Source: Sorghum bicolor
Taxonomy: Eukaryota; Streptophyta; Magnoliopsida; Poales; Poaceae
Length of the DNA: 64,000 nucleotides
Direction of reading: 5' to 3'
NCBI RefSeq assembly: GCF_000003195.3
Contig: NC_012879.2
Location: 39,328,565 to 39,392,564, forward strand
The translations under genes were made by a program, and so were the position numbers. This document shows positions 33,172-47,100 of the stretch, piece after piece (positions within the stretch are counted from its first letter, which is position 1; each line of letters opens with the position of its first letter). The notes under the pieces were generated by a model. The model worked only from the letters and a program-made list of their open reading frames with translations. It ran no database searches and was not told where the DNA came from.

Positions 33172-34105
33172 CTATAGAAAGACCACATTTGAGTACGGGA
33201 GATCAATTACAAGGAGAGATGAAGAAATATGTTTTCAGAATTTAATACCCAAGTAGTGCATAAAGAATATATGAATGATTCATGATGCATGCACGTTCCA
33301 TACGTCCTTTCCAATCCTAGAAGAACGTTCTAACGGTATAGTCGGTGGCATACATACGTGCACTCTTTATACGCATCTACACGGTCTAAACGTTTCGTTA
33401 TTAGTGTACCTGCAGAAGATTTCATTTCAGCCCAGCCCCACAGTAGTATAAGTGCAGAAATGTAAATCTAATCAACAATCAATCAAGCTAGGTACTCCGG
33501 TATATATTCCCGAACATATACCGCAGCACACTACCCATTTGGGATACACCCACATATACATCAAATATGTACACATGGCTGCACCTACTACCCACAATTA
33601 AGTACCTTCATATATACATGTGTGAAACATGTAAATATTCCAGTAACCACAGCTAACACTCCCCTAGACCGACGGTTGGACGGTCATGCTCTCACAGCTC
33701 ACACTTACCGTAGCGTAGAGGCATATAGATCCATACATTACCACTCAAGCAAGTGGCATCCATACAATTTCACGCCGTGTGGACGACGAAAGAAAACAAA
33801 CAATGCTTACCATGGCGTAGAGGTATGTGAACCATTTATTACCACTTAAGTAAGCGGTATCCATATAATTACACGCCATATAGACGACGAAAGGAAAAAC
33901 CCCCATGTTGGTAATATTAAGCAACCTAGAAGTCCTTATATGGGCATAAAGGGTATGACCACTGGCATGGTATAAGTTATCAAAACATTTTTAAAACAGC
34001 CCTACATATAGCCTAATTTTGCCAAATTAGCTTAGGAAAACCAAATTCATTTGTTTTTAAATACATCTATGATGGTTAAATGCTTAATCTTGCTCTGATG
34101 CCAAC
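33172..34105 (-). other. B copy 1 leader and primer binding site
   Basis: About 930 bp without a supported gene between LTR2 and ORF0. The primer site lies at 34088-34103 (minus strand TGGCATCAGAGCAAGA), two bases from LTR2, and resembles the initiator tRNA-Met complement with one mismatch in the first 12 bases. Confidence 0.7.
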
Positions 34106-37100
34106 TGTAACAGAACCGTCCAATTTATAAGAATTCAAGTGAATTAGCGACCACAGAGGTAGTCAAGCCAATGGACTTGAACCCATATAAACTCGGTAGT
34201 CCGACGAAATCTCAAAAGACCTCGATTCAACCAACATACAACCAAGATCGTACATGATCAAGCGTCACCATCACAGATTACAACATCCATCACAGAACAT
34301 AGTTTTACATCACATCAGAGTTTAAAAGAGGTTATTACAAACCATAGCAGTAGCGGAAACAAAGTAGTTTTGAAACAACACCAACAGTTATATTACATGC
34401 CAGCTCTATGGTCAAGTCCCAACAAAAGCATAACTGAAGATAAAGAAGTGATCACGCCCATGATCTACTCATCATCCGCAGCTGGGTGATGACAGTTAGC
34501 GCAATAGCCGTGATAGACGATATCATCTGCAGCAGGGGTAAATAAAACCCTGAGTACGAGAATGTACTCAGCTAGACTTACCCGTCATAAGCCAGAAATA
34601 AAGTGACACTAAGGAGTATGCAAGGCTGATCTTTGTGGACTGGTTTGACTCACTTTTTGCATAAAAGCCTTTATTGTATGTAAATCATTTATTATATTTC
34701 AGCAGCAAGTTCATTACTTAGCAACTATCCACTAGATTAGCACCTGTTCTAAGCATACACTTGAGTAATTAAGCATTTCAATAATAACCATATCAGGATC
34801 ATCACTTTGCTATCAACATTCTCATCATAACCATTATGTTTGCATAGTGAACTCTACGTTGCCGCTGCCCAAGTCAAGTTCTAACTATCCGGGAGAGACA
34901 GCGATTCGAATCGATTCCTATCCAGCTGGAGGGGTATTCCTAACACTCACCCAAGCATACTTCATGACGGCAGCTCGGATCACCTTTAGCACAACTCCGG
35001 ACCAAGTCGCGGGTCCGTCCAGCGCCGCACCCCCAGGGACCGCCAATCTGCCAGGGCAGGACTCTAACCTGACACCTGGGCTTACGCCATTGACTCCCCG
35101 CACATCCTTACTAACAACCGGGGTGCGCACTCATACAGAACGGGGTATCCGGCTTGAGTTGCACTCGTAGGCTTCGCGGTCGGAACGACTTATCCGGCCA
35201 ACTAAGTGATAGGCATGCGTTCAACATGACACGGGGACGTACAGCGATTCGGTCCTTAAACGACACAGACGAGGATAGATTCACACCCAAGACCTCCATG
35301 CCTTGTTGCTGCACTATTGTCATCCCGCCCGGTCTCAAATTCATTATTAACACATGGTTATTTCCACGATAGCAAATATAGCCAACCGTGATCATCATCC
35401 ACCTAACTCTCGCAGGTGACAGGAAATCACCCGGCTTCTACCGAGCTAAGCATGGCTAAGCATTACTTCGATCCTGGACCTACTTTGGTAATGTTTAAGG
35501 TGGACAAGGTAGTCATTATGCAGCAAGGGTGTCATATCAACGCCTACCACTTAATGCAACAATATATAACCATAGTCATTTGATAGCTGAACATGATAAT
35601 CAAAATAGTAGGAGGCTTATAATTCTCCGGGGCTTGCCTTCAACGTAGGTAGAGGGACGGTGGTCAGGGCACTCCGGCAAATCCTCCTCCTCCTCAGCTC
35701 CTTGAGGTGGCTCCCCTTGCTGACCTTCCGGCTCAGGCAACTCGAACTCCAGCACCGTCACTCCCTTGGGTACACCTATGGATGCATGACAAGGAGATGA
35801 ATATAGGGAATGCACATATGATGCATGATGTCATGATGAGGAGCCAAATAGACATAAAACAAGGTATAACATGAGTGCAAACTTCTAAGATTAAGTGAAT
35901 CATGGAATAACAAGTAAGTGCATACTTCTTCTCTGGTAGAGAGACTAATTAGACAAGTTAAACAATTCTAGCTACTCCTACTCAGCCACTGGTTTAGTAG
36001 ACAAGCCAACCAGTCACAAGTTTTAGCCATAACTTAAGCATCAGTTAACCAAACTAAGCAAGTAAGTACTTTCTGGAAAGCTTAGCAAATTGTCTACAAT
36101 TCATTTTTAGACATCTCAGCATGATTCCCAACCGAAATATGCTAAAACATACAAAGTTGGCTGACTGCTCTGGGAATTCCAGAGAGCAAGCACTTTGCAG
36201 CAGCTACTTGAAATATGCATAACTTTTAAACTACTCAACCAATTGCCATGAAATTTGGACACGAAGTAGATCAGTAAGTTAGCTACAGGTTTGTTGTAGA
36301 CAAGTTTCCCAGAAAATAACATCTTTAATTAGTTCTCAAGCATTTGCTATCAGCTACACAGAAATGCTCTAGGAAAGGCATAAATAGCCAAAAATAATAT
36401 TTTGCACATATTGAGAATGTATCACAGGGATAAACCAATTGCACCAGTAGATAGAACATATCTAAGAAACACCAGAAAACATCATGGCAAGGTCTAAAAC
36501 TATTTCTATCATCACCTTTTCCATTTATTTAATTATTAAGGTGATTAAATGAACATATACTCCAAGTGTTCCAAAAATACTAAGGAAATTACAGCAAGAT
36601 ACTTATGCTAACATAAGATCACTGTAAAATTTTCAGAACATTTGCATGTACACATTGTGAGGTATAAAAAATAACAAGCTAGTAAAGGCATGCAAGGCAT
36701 AAATGTGAAACCCTATCAAAAAGTGTCAAACAACAGATTTCAGATTTTTCCTAGCTTTATCCACACATAAGTACAACACTCAGCAAGTTTCACCATAAAA
36801 GGAGTTATACTTTAATTATCAAAAATACCACAAGATTCTCCTATTTAAGCAAGGATTAATTATAACTTCCCAACCAGGCTTCCAAAAATCATGAAAAATT
36901 TATCAGAGCCTAATCATAACATAAGTAACAACTCCCCAAATTTGCATGGCCAGCAGATCAATAGATCTCAAGATAAAATTACCCACTGAAAATTCAAGAT
37001 TAATTTATATCTATTTATTTCTGCAAAAACATGGTATGTTTCATATTTTTATTAAAAACTAGAATTCTTCTGGAACCTAGCAAAATTGGAATCACCACAT

Positions 37101-38615
37101 TTGGATCTCTAAAACTCCAGATATGAATTTTACAAAAACAGCTTTGGCTCTGCACAACAGTGAACCAGAGGGGGGTGACACAGAGAGGCTGACATCCGGG
37201 ACCCACACGTCAGTGAGACGGGGACAGGGGAGATGCTCGTCGCCGGCGAAGCTCGACGACGACGAGGTCTTGGCCGGATCCAAGGGCACCTACGTGTTCC
37301 TCTCATCAAGGCGACTCTGTTGACCTACTTTACCCACGCTCTGCTGGACTCTAGGGTGCTCGCCGTCGGGAATGGTGGAGCGGCGGCGCTGCGCGGCGAT
37401 ACGCCGGTGGATCCAGGTAACGGCGACGCGGTAGAGGTTGCGGATGAGCAAGAGCAGCTTAAGGTGAAGCTAAAGGAAGAAGAATCACGGCCAGAGCTGA
37501 ACCAGAGAGGTCTGGCCACGTTGCCGGTGATCTCTGTGAACTCCGGCGAGGTGAAGCTCGCGACGGAGATGACAATGTGACCTCACCGGTGCTCGGCTAA
37601 GGGAATGGAGTGGACGTCGAGGTAGAGGACGTCAAGGCGGAGCTCTGGGCGGGCTGGCTTGGCCGGAGACGCGGTGAAACGGCCGGAGAAGCTCGCCGAA
37701 GCGCGGCGGAGCTCACCGAGGCGACGGCGGAGCGAAATGTGCTGCGCTGAGCGAGTGGAGAGCGCGTCTGAGGCGTCCAATCGGTGCGTGGCGACTTGGA
37801 GACGCCGTGGGAGCTGACAGGCGGGGTCGTCGATGGCGTATGGTCGACAGGTGGCCGGACACGCGGCGGCGGGCGGCGTCTGTCCAAACTGAATCGGGCG
37901 ATTCAGTCGCCATGGCTAGTGACTGAATCCCGAAGTTCGTCGACGTTTTACTCTCAGCTCACTCGGTGGTTTTGGCTGGGATTTGATCCTCTGGACAGAG
38001 CTACATGAGTTCTACAACTTTGATTACAAGATCAAAGCCTAACTCGGTATGGATTTCAAACTACATAGATCCAAACAACACTACCTCGAAACTGCGTGAC
38101 TCAATACTTAGCCAAATTTGGCTAAGTATGGAATCTGCCCTGATTTTTGGCTTGTGAGCAATTTGTGGATGTGTTATAAGCTTTTTCATAAAAAGTCATC
38201 AACATAACTTTTGTAGCTTATGAAATTCTCTACAACTTTGTTTTAGGTGTCAAAGACATGCAAGGTCTCTAACACAAGTTTCATAAAACATCTTTGAAAG
38301 GAGGTCTAGGGGGTCAATTAAGCCATTCTAGGTTTAACCCTAACCTAGGGGCATTTTTGGCCAAAACCTTCAACATGAACTTTGTTCCAAATGATATTCT
38401 AAACATGATTGAAGTATTTTGGAAGACAATGTACACTTGTTTTGTATTGGTTACCCCTTGTAGTCACTCAATTCAAGTCACGCAAGCAATTCAATCATAC
38501 ATGGTATACATAAGATGACATGTGATCATGATAGATGCTTATGAATGAGCATGATGATGCTTGTGTTGATGCAATGCTCATGGTTAACATTCAAGCTAAC
38601 ACTAGGAGTGTTACA
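34106..38615 (-). repeat. B LTR2 (middle, shared by both internal regions), 4510 bp
   Basis: Same ends as LTR1 and LTR3. It serves as 5' LTR of copy 1 and 3' LTR of copy 2. Under unequal exchange it should be a mosaic of LTR1- and LTR3-like variants. By eye it carries private changes (for example near 34750 and 34850) as well as shared ones. No target duplication surrounds it. Confidence 0.9.
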
Positions 38616-38632
38616 GCCCTCCCCCCTTACAA

Positions 38633-38651
38633 AAATCTCGTCCCGAGATTT
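38633..38651 (-). other. Hairpin upstream of polypurine tract (B copy 2)
   Basis: Same 8-bp stem and GGA loop as at 20444-20462. The polypurine tract follows at 38616-38629. Confidence 0.7.
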
Positions 38652-38687
38652 GAAAGATGTACCACTTTTCGTAGAATGAGGGATAAG

Positions 38688-41259
38688 TTACTTGTAAATA
38701 GTCTTCCCTTTCCCAAGTGGCATCTCTCTCATTTTGCGGTTCCACAAAATTCTAAAAAGTTTGATCACTTTTCCACGAGTAACTCGTTCTTTGACATCAA
38801 GAACTTGTACAGGCTTTTCTTCATAAGATAGATCTGACTGCAACTTGATATCTCTTGATTCAACTCTCTCTTCGGGCACACGAAGACACTTCTTAAGTTG
38901 AGATACGTGGAATACAGGGAAAATAGCTCTCATTTCGGGAGGTAGTTGCACTTTGTAAGCTACCTTACCACTCTTCTCAATGATTTGGTAGGGACCCACA
39001 TACCTAGGGGCAAGCTTTCTTTTAACACCAAAGCGATTTACTCCTTTCATGGGCGATACCTTTAGGTACACAAAGTCACCTAATTCGAACTCGATTGGCT
39101 TTCTTCTTCGGTCAGCATAGCTTTTCTGCCTAGCTTGGGCGGCTCTCATGTGTTGTTGGATAACGAGAACTTGCTTTTCGGCTTCCTTGACAAAGTCAAT
39201 TCCGTAGTACCTCCTTTCACCAGGTTCGACCCAGTTTAAAGGAGTTCCACATTTGCGGCCATACAAAGCTTCGAAAGGAGCCATTTGGATACTCTCTTGA
39301 TAACTATTGTTGTATGAGAATTCAGCTAAGGGTAACCATTTCTCCCACGCACCCTTGGAAGATATAACACAGGCCCTCAACATATCCTCTAGAATTTGAT
39401 TCACACGCTCAGTTTGACCGGAGGTTTGGGGATGATAGGCTGAACTGCGAACCAATTTTGTACCAAGGAGTGAATGCAGATGCTCCCAAAAGCAGGCAGT
39501 GAACTGAGGACCTCTATCAGAAATAATAGTGCAAGGCACTCCGTGCAATTTAACTATCTGAGAGAAGTACAACTCAGCATAGTCGGATGGCCGGTATGTA
39601 GAGTGTACAGGAATAAAATGAGTTGACTTGGTTAAACAGTCAACAATCACCCATATAGAATTGTGTCCTTTTTGAGTAAGGGGAAGTCCAACAATGAAAT
39701 CCATGCTGATTTCTTCCCACTTCCAACCTGGAACCGACAAGGGTTGCAATAAACCTGCAGGTTTGAGGTGAACTGCCTTCACCCTGCAGCAAGTATCACA
39801 CCTAGCAACATAAGCTGCTATCTCTTTCTTCATTTTGGTCCACCAGAAATGAGGTCTCAAGTCTTGGTACATTTTGCTACTACCCGGATGAATGGACAAC
39901 TTGGAAGAATGAGCTTCTTCTAAGATCTTGTTGCGTAGGTCACGGTCTTTGGGTACAACTAGTCGATCGTCAAACCACAGTACACCTTTCTCATCTACCT
40001 TGAAATGCTTGGTGTCTTGCTCTTGCATTTCTCTTTTTATATGATAAATACCAGGATCAGATTTTTGGAGCTCTATGATTTGACTTTCTAAGCAGCTGAC
40101 TATGATGTTGTGTAAGACCACAGGATGCAATAAATTGAAGCCTTCCTCTAGGAGAGGTCTAACATGTTGTTTCCGACTGAGAGCATCAGCTACAACATTG
40201 GCTTTGCCTGGATGATAGTGTACTTCTAAATTGTAGTCTTTTATCAATTCTAGCCATCTTCTTTGTCTCATATTCAGCTCGGGTTGTGTAAAGATATATT
40301 TGAGGCTCTTATGGTCAGTGTAGATGTGACATAGATTACCCAACAGATAATGTCTCCAGAGCTTCAATGCATGTACAACTGCTGCTAACTCTAGATCATG
40401 AGTAGGGTAGTTGGCTTCATGTTTCCTCAGCTGCCGAGAAGCATAGGCAATAACTCGGCCTTCTTGCATAAGTACACAACCTAGGCCAGTGCCAGATGCA
40501 TCACAAAAGACATCAAATGGCTTTTCAATGTCAGGCTGTGCCAGAACAGGAGCGGTTGTCAGCAAATGGCGTAAAGTGGTGAAAGCAACTTCACACTCCT
40601 CGGACCACACAAACTTCACATCCTTTTGCAGTAGCTTGGTCATAGGCTTAGCTATTTTGGAGAAGTCTGGAATAAAATGCCGATAATATCCAGCTAGGCC
40701 GAGAAAACTCCGGACTTCATGCACTGAAGTCGGGGCCTTCCAGTCTAGAACCTCTTGCACCTTTGACGGGTCAACAGAAATACCCTCTTCGGATAAAATA
40801 TGGCCTAAGAAAGTCACTTTCTTCAGCCAAAACTCACACTTGCTGAACTTGGCATAGAGCTGATGTTCTCGCAATCTAGTGAGTACAATCCGAAGGTGCT
40901 TCTCATGTTGTTGTACATTTTCAGAATACACCAATATATCATCGATGAACACCACCACAAACTTATCCAGTTCAGGCATGAACACCGAATTCATCAGGTA
41001 CATGAAATGAGCAGGGGCATTAGTCAGACCAAAGGACATGACTAAATACTCAGACAACCCATACCTGGTAGAGAAAGCCGTTTTAGGAATGTCTTCAAGT
41101 CGGATCTTGATTTGATGATACCCAGATCGCAGATCAATTTTGGAGAATACTTTGGCCTTAGCTAATTGATCAAATAGGATATCAATGCGAGGCAGTGGGT
41201 ACTTGTTTTTGACAGTCACGACATTCAGCGGACGATAGTCTACACACATACGTAGAGAC
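38688..41259 (-). pseudogene. pol: B copy 2 pol 3' part: RT, RNase H, integrase; C-terminus frameshifted
   Basis: 853 codons are open from the first M after the D2 insertion. [24 protein letters not shown] (near residue 95). RNase [12 protein letters not shown] and [13 protein letters not shown]. Integrase: an H-H-C-C region before CDTCCRVKA, then the D, D, E triad in [17 protein letters not shown] and SGQTERVN. One base missing near 38736 relative to copy 1 shifts the frame in the chromodomain-like tail and ends it at 38688 instead of at the LTR. RT is split from its N-terminal part by D2, between KSL and RMCVDYR. Confidence 0.88.
41255..41259 (+). repeat. Target site duplication of D2, left copy
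   Basis: GAGAC, matching 49134-49138 after D2. Confidence 0.92.
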
Positions 41260-42578
41260 TGTTGACGGTCCTTAAGTATCCAATTTAACTATCAAATAAA
41301 CAAAGAAAAGGATCCAAATGAAATCAACATCGAGACTTAGGGTTTTATCTGACAGAATTCCACGAGTTTTGGTGTTTGTCTATTTCTGCAGGGGGTTATC
41401 AGGAAATAAGGAAGAAAGGCCCACACGTCGGGTTTACATAGAGGTATTAACGTGCCGCGCAATTTTCTACCATCTAGAAGACTCCAGAAGCCACGGGAAC
41501 GAACGGGAGGCCGATCGGGCCCAGGACCAGGGCGCCCGCCCACCTCCTGTGGCCAATCACGCTCAATCTCGCGGATTATGCTCCACCGACCTAAAGGATC
41601 AAGAATAACCGTTCAATCAATGTCGGTTTGATCCGACGGCCCAGGTTCACTTGAGGGGACTATAAAACCAGACCCCCTAGCCCATGGAGGAGGCAACCCC
41701 TTGATCATTATTCATTATTCATAGACAGAGCAAAAGCTAGGGTTTAGAGATGAGAGCTCTCCTCTCTTCTCTAAACTAGAGTAGATCTAGATAGTAGCGA
41801 GATGGAGAGCGAAGGAGGATTAGAGGAGAGGCCGACCTGTCGGTTCTTCCTCCGGTTGTACTTCGCCATGATCAAGCTCTAATCAAGCTTGCTCATGGGA
41901 TGACTCTGGTAATCTACTTCTAATTCATTATGCAATTACTAATTATGTATGTTCTGGTTCGCAACTCTTTTGAGTACTTCTAATCTATAGGACCCTATAG
42001 GTTAGAGTTGTAGTATAGGTGTAAGCGTGGTGCTTAGACCTAGATTACTTGTGGATATCCCCTGACTAGCTGGATCATGTGGTAGGCCGCGTAGGTGACA
42101 GTTACGTTGGTCCCCTGTAGTCCACCTCTCGTTAGCAGGATGGGTAGGGTTTATCGGCCTATGGATAAGCATCCTTTGTGGTGTACTCTTATCACGTGGT
42201 TCGTCCCAGACATAGACATACCCCTTTGAAGTAGAGAAACCATAGTTATCCTCTCTATTCTGCTACCATCGCCCATATACTAGAATTGCTCTCCTCTCGA
42301 TTCCCATATTATTACCCAATGTTATCTTACCTTTAATATTGTTCTTATTCGATTCTATCATCTTTCCTATTTACACCATCTATCTATCTTGGTTAAGTTA
42401 GAGCGTAGTTGGTTCTCCCGTTTCCCTGTGGATACGATAAAACCTTTAACCGGTTAAAAGCTTCAACGGTATCCGTGCGCTTGCGGATTATCTGTGTGCG
42501 TATAAATACAATAGTACACTCTAGTGCCATGCTGGGGATGACAACCTAGTATTCAAGTGGTGTTAGCAAGTGTCAACA
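41260..42578 (+). repeat. D2 5' LTR
   Basis: 1319 bp, TGTTGAC to GTCAACA, with one GGGCGCCCGCC motif and TATAAAA at 41661-41667. It is 23 bp shorter than the 3' LTR, largely through loss of one motif unit. Confidence 0.92.
41661..41667 (+). promoter_or_regulatory. TATA box of D2 5' LTR
   Basis: TATAAAA in the same context as at 23447. It would drive the intact D2 gag. Confidence 0.65.
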
Positions 42579-42586
42579 AGCATTTT

Positions 42587-42604
42587 TGGCGCCGTTGCTG
42601 GGGA
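42587..42604 (+). other. Primer binding site, tRNA-Asp (D2)
   Basis: TGGCGCCGTTGCTGGGGA, with one change (C to T) from D1. Confidence 0.83.
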
Positions 42605-42747
42605 AACGGTTGCTGAGTTGACTACGAACTAGTTTAATCATTTTATAAATATATATATATATATAAATATATATATATTTTCCTTTTATCCTTTGCCTCA
42701 TCTCTGCTATTCATTCTTCTTATTTAATCCTTGATCTCTGGTCTATT

Positions 42748-44118
42748 ATGAATTCAAACATGTCTATCTATGAATTTCATAAACCTGTGGGCACACATCT
42801 CGAACCACCAAAATCTTCAAAGCCTATCATAGCATCTAGTTTTGAGATAGACCCCGAATACATAGAATTTATTCAAAAACAACCTTTCTCAGGAGAAGGT
42901 GAGGAAAACCCATACACACACCTAAGAGAGTTTTATCGAGTCTGTGACCTCCTTCGCATAGAAGGCATGTCCGATGAGACCCTTAAATGGAAGCTCTTTC
43001 CGTTCTCTTTAACGGGAAAAGCTAGACATTGGTATAAACTCAAAGTAGGGAGTGTTCATGGAGATTGGAAGGAGTTATATAGTAGTTTTCTTTCTAAATA
43101 TTTTCCAATCTCCAAAGTGGTGGAACTTCGGCATGAGATTCTTTCTTTTAGACAATTGGAAGAAGAATCTCTTGGCAAATCATGGGACCGCTTTATTAAC
43201 CTTACTCTCAGTGGCCCAAAACTTTCTATTCCAGAAGAAGTTCTTCTAATTCACTTTTTTGAGGGCCTTAGTAAGGAAGATAAGCAAACCCTTCATGCGG
43301 CCTCTGGAGGATCTTTCCACCACCTATCCGCTAGTGAAGCTTGGAATTTGATTGATTTAATGAGCGGAAAGTCTCCTAGCTTTTATATCCCTGAGAAAGA
43401 GAAAGAACCAGTTCCTAGACAAGAAGAAGAAGTTTCGATAGCCAGATTACAACCACTTCAATCCCAAACTTTAGCTATCGATCCTAAACCATCAATACCC
43501 CAAAATTCTCCAAGGGAGGAAGGAATTCCGACCTTAAATCTTTTAGATGCTGATGGTTTAGACTTTTGGTTCTATAAGAGACCTTCAAGCAGGGATAATT
43601 CAAATCATTGCAATAATGTTTCTCTTAGAGAATGTCCTCATTCCTGTTATGAAGAAGTCGAGGATGACATATCAAGTGAAGGAGAGCTAAGCCATATTGA
43701 AAATTCTAACACCTCCCCTTTCCTAATCACAAGTTCTACATGGCTAGAATGTGTAGAATGGATGGATAAGGAAGAAGCCTTAATGGATTCTGACTTTAGC
43801 TCAATTTCAAATGGTGAGTTCTTGACTCCCTTTGAAGATGAGATTCACCCAACTATAGAAGAGGACATAAGTGAGACCAATCCAAGAGAAACTCTGAACA
43901 TTCAGATTGGAGACGAAGATAACATTAATGAGCATGGAATTTATTTCATAGCCACTTCGTTTACTCCATGCTCATATGCAACATCTTCCCAATCTATTGG
44001 TCTCTCCGACATCACCACACTTGAGATCTCCAACCCCCTCTTCCTTTCGATTTATAGAAACTTTAAAAGGGCGGCTGTCGATGCATATGTCTATAATAAA
44101 TATTGCAGATCTCGTTGA
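42748..44118 (+). CDS. gag: gag-like protein of D2, intact
   Basis: 456 residues, uninterrupted. The capsid-like core lies at about residues 45-200 (PFSGEGEENPYTHL, WKLFPFSLTGKARHWY, then a DRFINLTL and FFEGLSKEDKQ region). It is followed by a KEKEPVPRQEEE linker and an acidic C-terminal half of unknown role ending in CRSR. I see no zinc knuckle or protease motif. Gag assembles the particle that packages element RNA. In this element it is the only protein, so D may supply capsid or keep the frame for RNA packaging, while pol comes from an Athila-like relative such as C. It ends cleanly before non-coding sequence, with no hint of a pol remnant. Confidence 0.85.
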   Translation: MNSNMSIYEFHKPVGTHLEPPKSSKPIIASSFEIDPEYIEFIQKQPFSGEGEENPYTHLREFYRVCDLLRIEGMSDETLKWKLFPFSLTGKARHWYKLKVGSVHGDWKELYSSFLSKYFPISKVVELRHEILSFRQLEEESLGKSWDRFINLTLSGPKLSIPEEVLLIHFFEGLSKEDKQTLHAASGGSFHHLSASEAWNLIDLMSGKSPSFYIPEKEKEPVPRQEEEVSIARLQPLQSQTLAIDPKPSIPQNSPREEGIPTLNLLDADGLDFWFYKRPSSRDNSNHCNNVSLRECPHSCYEEVEDDISSEGELSHIENSNTSPFLITSSTWLECVEWMDKEEALMDSDFSSISNGEFLTPFEDEIHPTIEEDISETNPRETLNIQIGDEDNINEHGIYFIATSFTPCSYATSSQSIGLSDITTLEISNPLFLSIYRNFKRAAVDAYVYNKYCRSR

Positions 44119-47100
44119 GTTGATCTAGATATAGGTCGGCGTCGGAGGGGAAACCACTTCGCCAACATAAACTGATGGTTTCCCAAGGACAAGCTTAGTG
44201 TCTTAAAATAAGCATTGATCAGATCGTATCATGAGCCTTTAATTATTTGCAACATTACCTTTTGTATTGAGCATATAAGGATAATTGTAAAAAAAAAATA
44301 TTCCTTCGGGTATTCTTGTCACTAACCTTTCTAAGATTGGAGCAAGAAGATCGAATGAATGACAAGCACAAGGTATGTCCAACCAATCATCATACAACAT
44401 TGAATTAAATTCATCCAAACTTGAATTTTGCAAAATTCAAGCTTGGGGAGTACTTTACATAAAAACATCCTTTGCCATGTTGCTATGCTGGTTGTCCCTA
44501 CCTTTGAGACATGCTCAATTTGTTAAATACTAATCACACTACTTCATCTCCACTTGAGTAGATCTCTATAAATGTTGTCATGCTACCTTTGTCTATTTAC
44601 TAGCAAGTGTTGGTTTGGAAGTACTCGCCATACTTCCATTGGCATTTAAATTAAGCATGGTGCTTAGGTTAAATAGCCTTCCTTAATCTGATTAGACATG
44701 GAGTCTAGTTTGGTTATTGAACTAAAAAAAAACTGCTTGAGTAGATATTGGTATATTTTGTCAGACTAACCCCTGCAGATAAACTTTCAATATCCATTTT
44801 TGAAGTCTTGAGATAAACTCACATCAGAGACGAAGAGAGTGACACATGAAGTTTAACAATTTGCACAAGATGGACATAGCTCATTCATCATAGAGAGATG
44901 ATCTATGGAGGGTGCCACAAACACGACGCACAACCGCTAAGAAAGGAAAGCTTCCACAAGATGATACTGTACCATCACTCTTCGAGCAAGGTAACATCTT
45001 AAGATACTTGACTATCACTTTTATAAGCTTCTCCTTGGTTCTGGCATTCATATAAATAAAAGAGACAATCGTGTATGATTTACAACTCTAGATTAACCAA
45101 CCCAACTGATGCAACATGTTTAGTCCTTTAATCCTTGTTCTAAGTACTACCTCCATGATCCCACACTCCTAATCATATGAGCTAAAATGTTACACATTCA
45201 ATCATTGAGAGATATAAAGAAAATGACGTATACATAGATAGATTATCTTTCCATAAGGTTGAGCGATCTGATCTGACAAATGTTATAAGTGCTACACTCA
45301 TGAACTTATCATCCATCAACTTTGTCTTGCTCACTATGCTTAAGGTTAGAGAAGAACAAATACACTTTTGGTTCTGTTGGTGTTTTCCACCAACAGGGCC
45401 CATGCACTTGATCTTTGCCTTGTCTCTATGAGCAGGTACACTACGAGCACAAACACACTGAGTAAGATACTGCTAACACCTCACTTCGAACTGCTGGGCA
45501 AACGAAGAACATGGGTGACACCGTATTAAAAGGTGCAGACGTCAAGGTCCGCACCTGAATCAAATGACGCACCTGAAGAATGAACACGGTGAGAAGTCTT
45601 GTCAAGAAGACTTAAAACATTGAACCCTCGCCGAAAGGTAAGATTGGTAGTTATCCATATTTATCCTTTCTGCATTCCCTTTTCCCTTTAATTATTTACT
45701 TGCCTTAAATAGATTATTAGTTAATCATGCTATCTTGAAAAGAAAATAAAAATGTTAAAAAAATACTAAACCCCATGTGAGTATACGAGTGGCATAAAAC
45801 CCATAAGTACCTTCACTGTGGTGGCATAAAAATAAAATAAATATTTCTTTTTTTACTTTATAAAATAAAAATATAAAAACAGGGAGTAATATTTATTGAG
45901 GAAGTTCAACGTGATGAAGGCTAGATATTTATGCAAACACTTAATTAGTTCCACAAGCTTTGTTGTCTATTTGAGCTCCACAGAATTTAAGAATCAAGAA
46001 GACTAGCAGATGGAGGACATTCTAATCGCTGTCAGAATGCTGCTGACTTTCAAATACACCTCTGCCACCTGCTAGCTACATCAAGAGAAATTACGTCAAA
46101 ATTCAGCTTGGGGGAGAGCACCCCTATTTATCTCGCTAAGTATTTCTTCCTATCTTTATACTTATATTATATTAGAATATTAAAATACATAAACTATGAA
46201 AAACCAAATAAAGATTTTATGCTTATATATATATATATATCTTTTCTTAGTTTGCTAAATAAATAAATAAATAAATAAATAAAGTTTGCTATGAATCTTA
46301 ATAATAAAACTCTAGCAAGGATATGATGAATAGTTGCTCTGCCTAATTTGCAAATTTAAAGTTCTCTCTCAAGTTTAGACATAACTGTTATAATTTAAAG
46401 CTTGCTCTAGATCTAAACTTTTGGGATGAAAACTTGATGTGAAATCTAAGTTGTTAACGGATAAGATATGGGAAGGTTGAGCTGCTGTTTATCTGTTCCT
46501 AGAGATGCTAGAATTCTGGAGAATTTTATCTTTGAAAATCTTTAAAATGTTGCATGATGAGTTCCTGTATGATGAGAGTTTAAATTCCTACCACAGCTAT
46601 ATATACATGCTTGCTAGACTTTGAGCCACACATTTATTTACTGCTTATGAGCATTGAGTGTGGTCAAGCTGTGTAGACCCTTAGGAGCTTGTCATGTGGT
46701 TAAATCAAGATTCACTTGCACGTTCACTCATATATGCTACTTCTACTCCGGAAGTACCATCCACATATATCCATCCATTTCCATCTCCAGTTTCATCCAA
46801 AAATATTCTGCTCCTAATCCGGGAGAGAATAACCAAAAATATTTCTGTTTTCCTTTCTGAAATAAATGCTCAAGTTATATTGCTACTACCACTTGCTATA
46901 TTATCTCAAGAGATGAGTGCTCTAAAAAAAGAAAAGAGAAGAAAAGAAAAAATAATAAACGAGGAAATAAAAAGGGGCAAGTGCCCGGAACCTCGAAAGA
47001 AAGAAAAAGTGAGACGAGAGGTAAAAATGGACAAGTGTCCGACAGTAGAATTAGGGGTACAAGATACCCACCTGAGAGGAAAGAAAAAGAAGAGCATCTC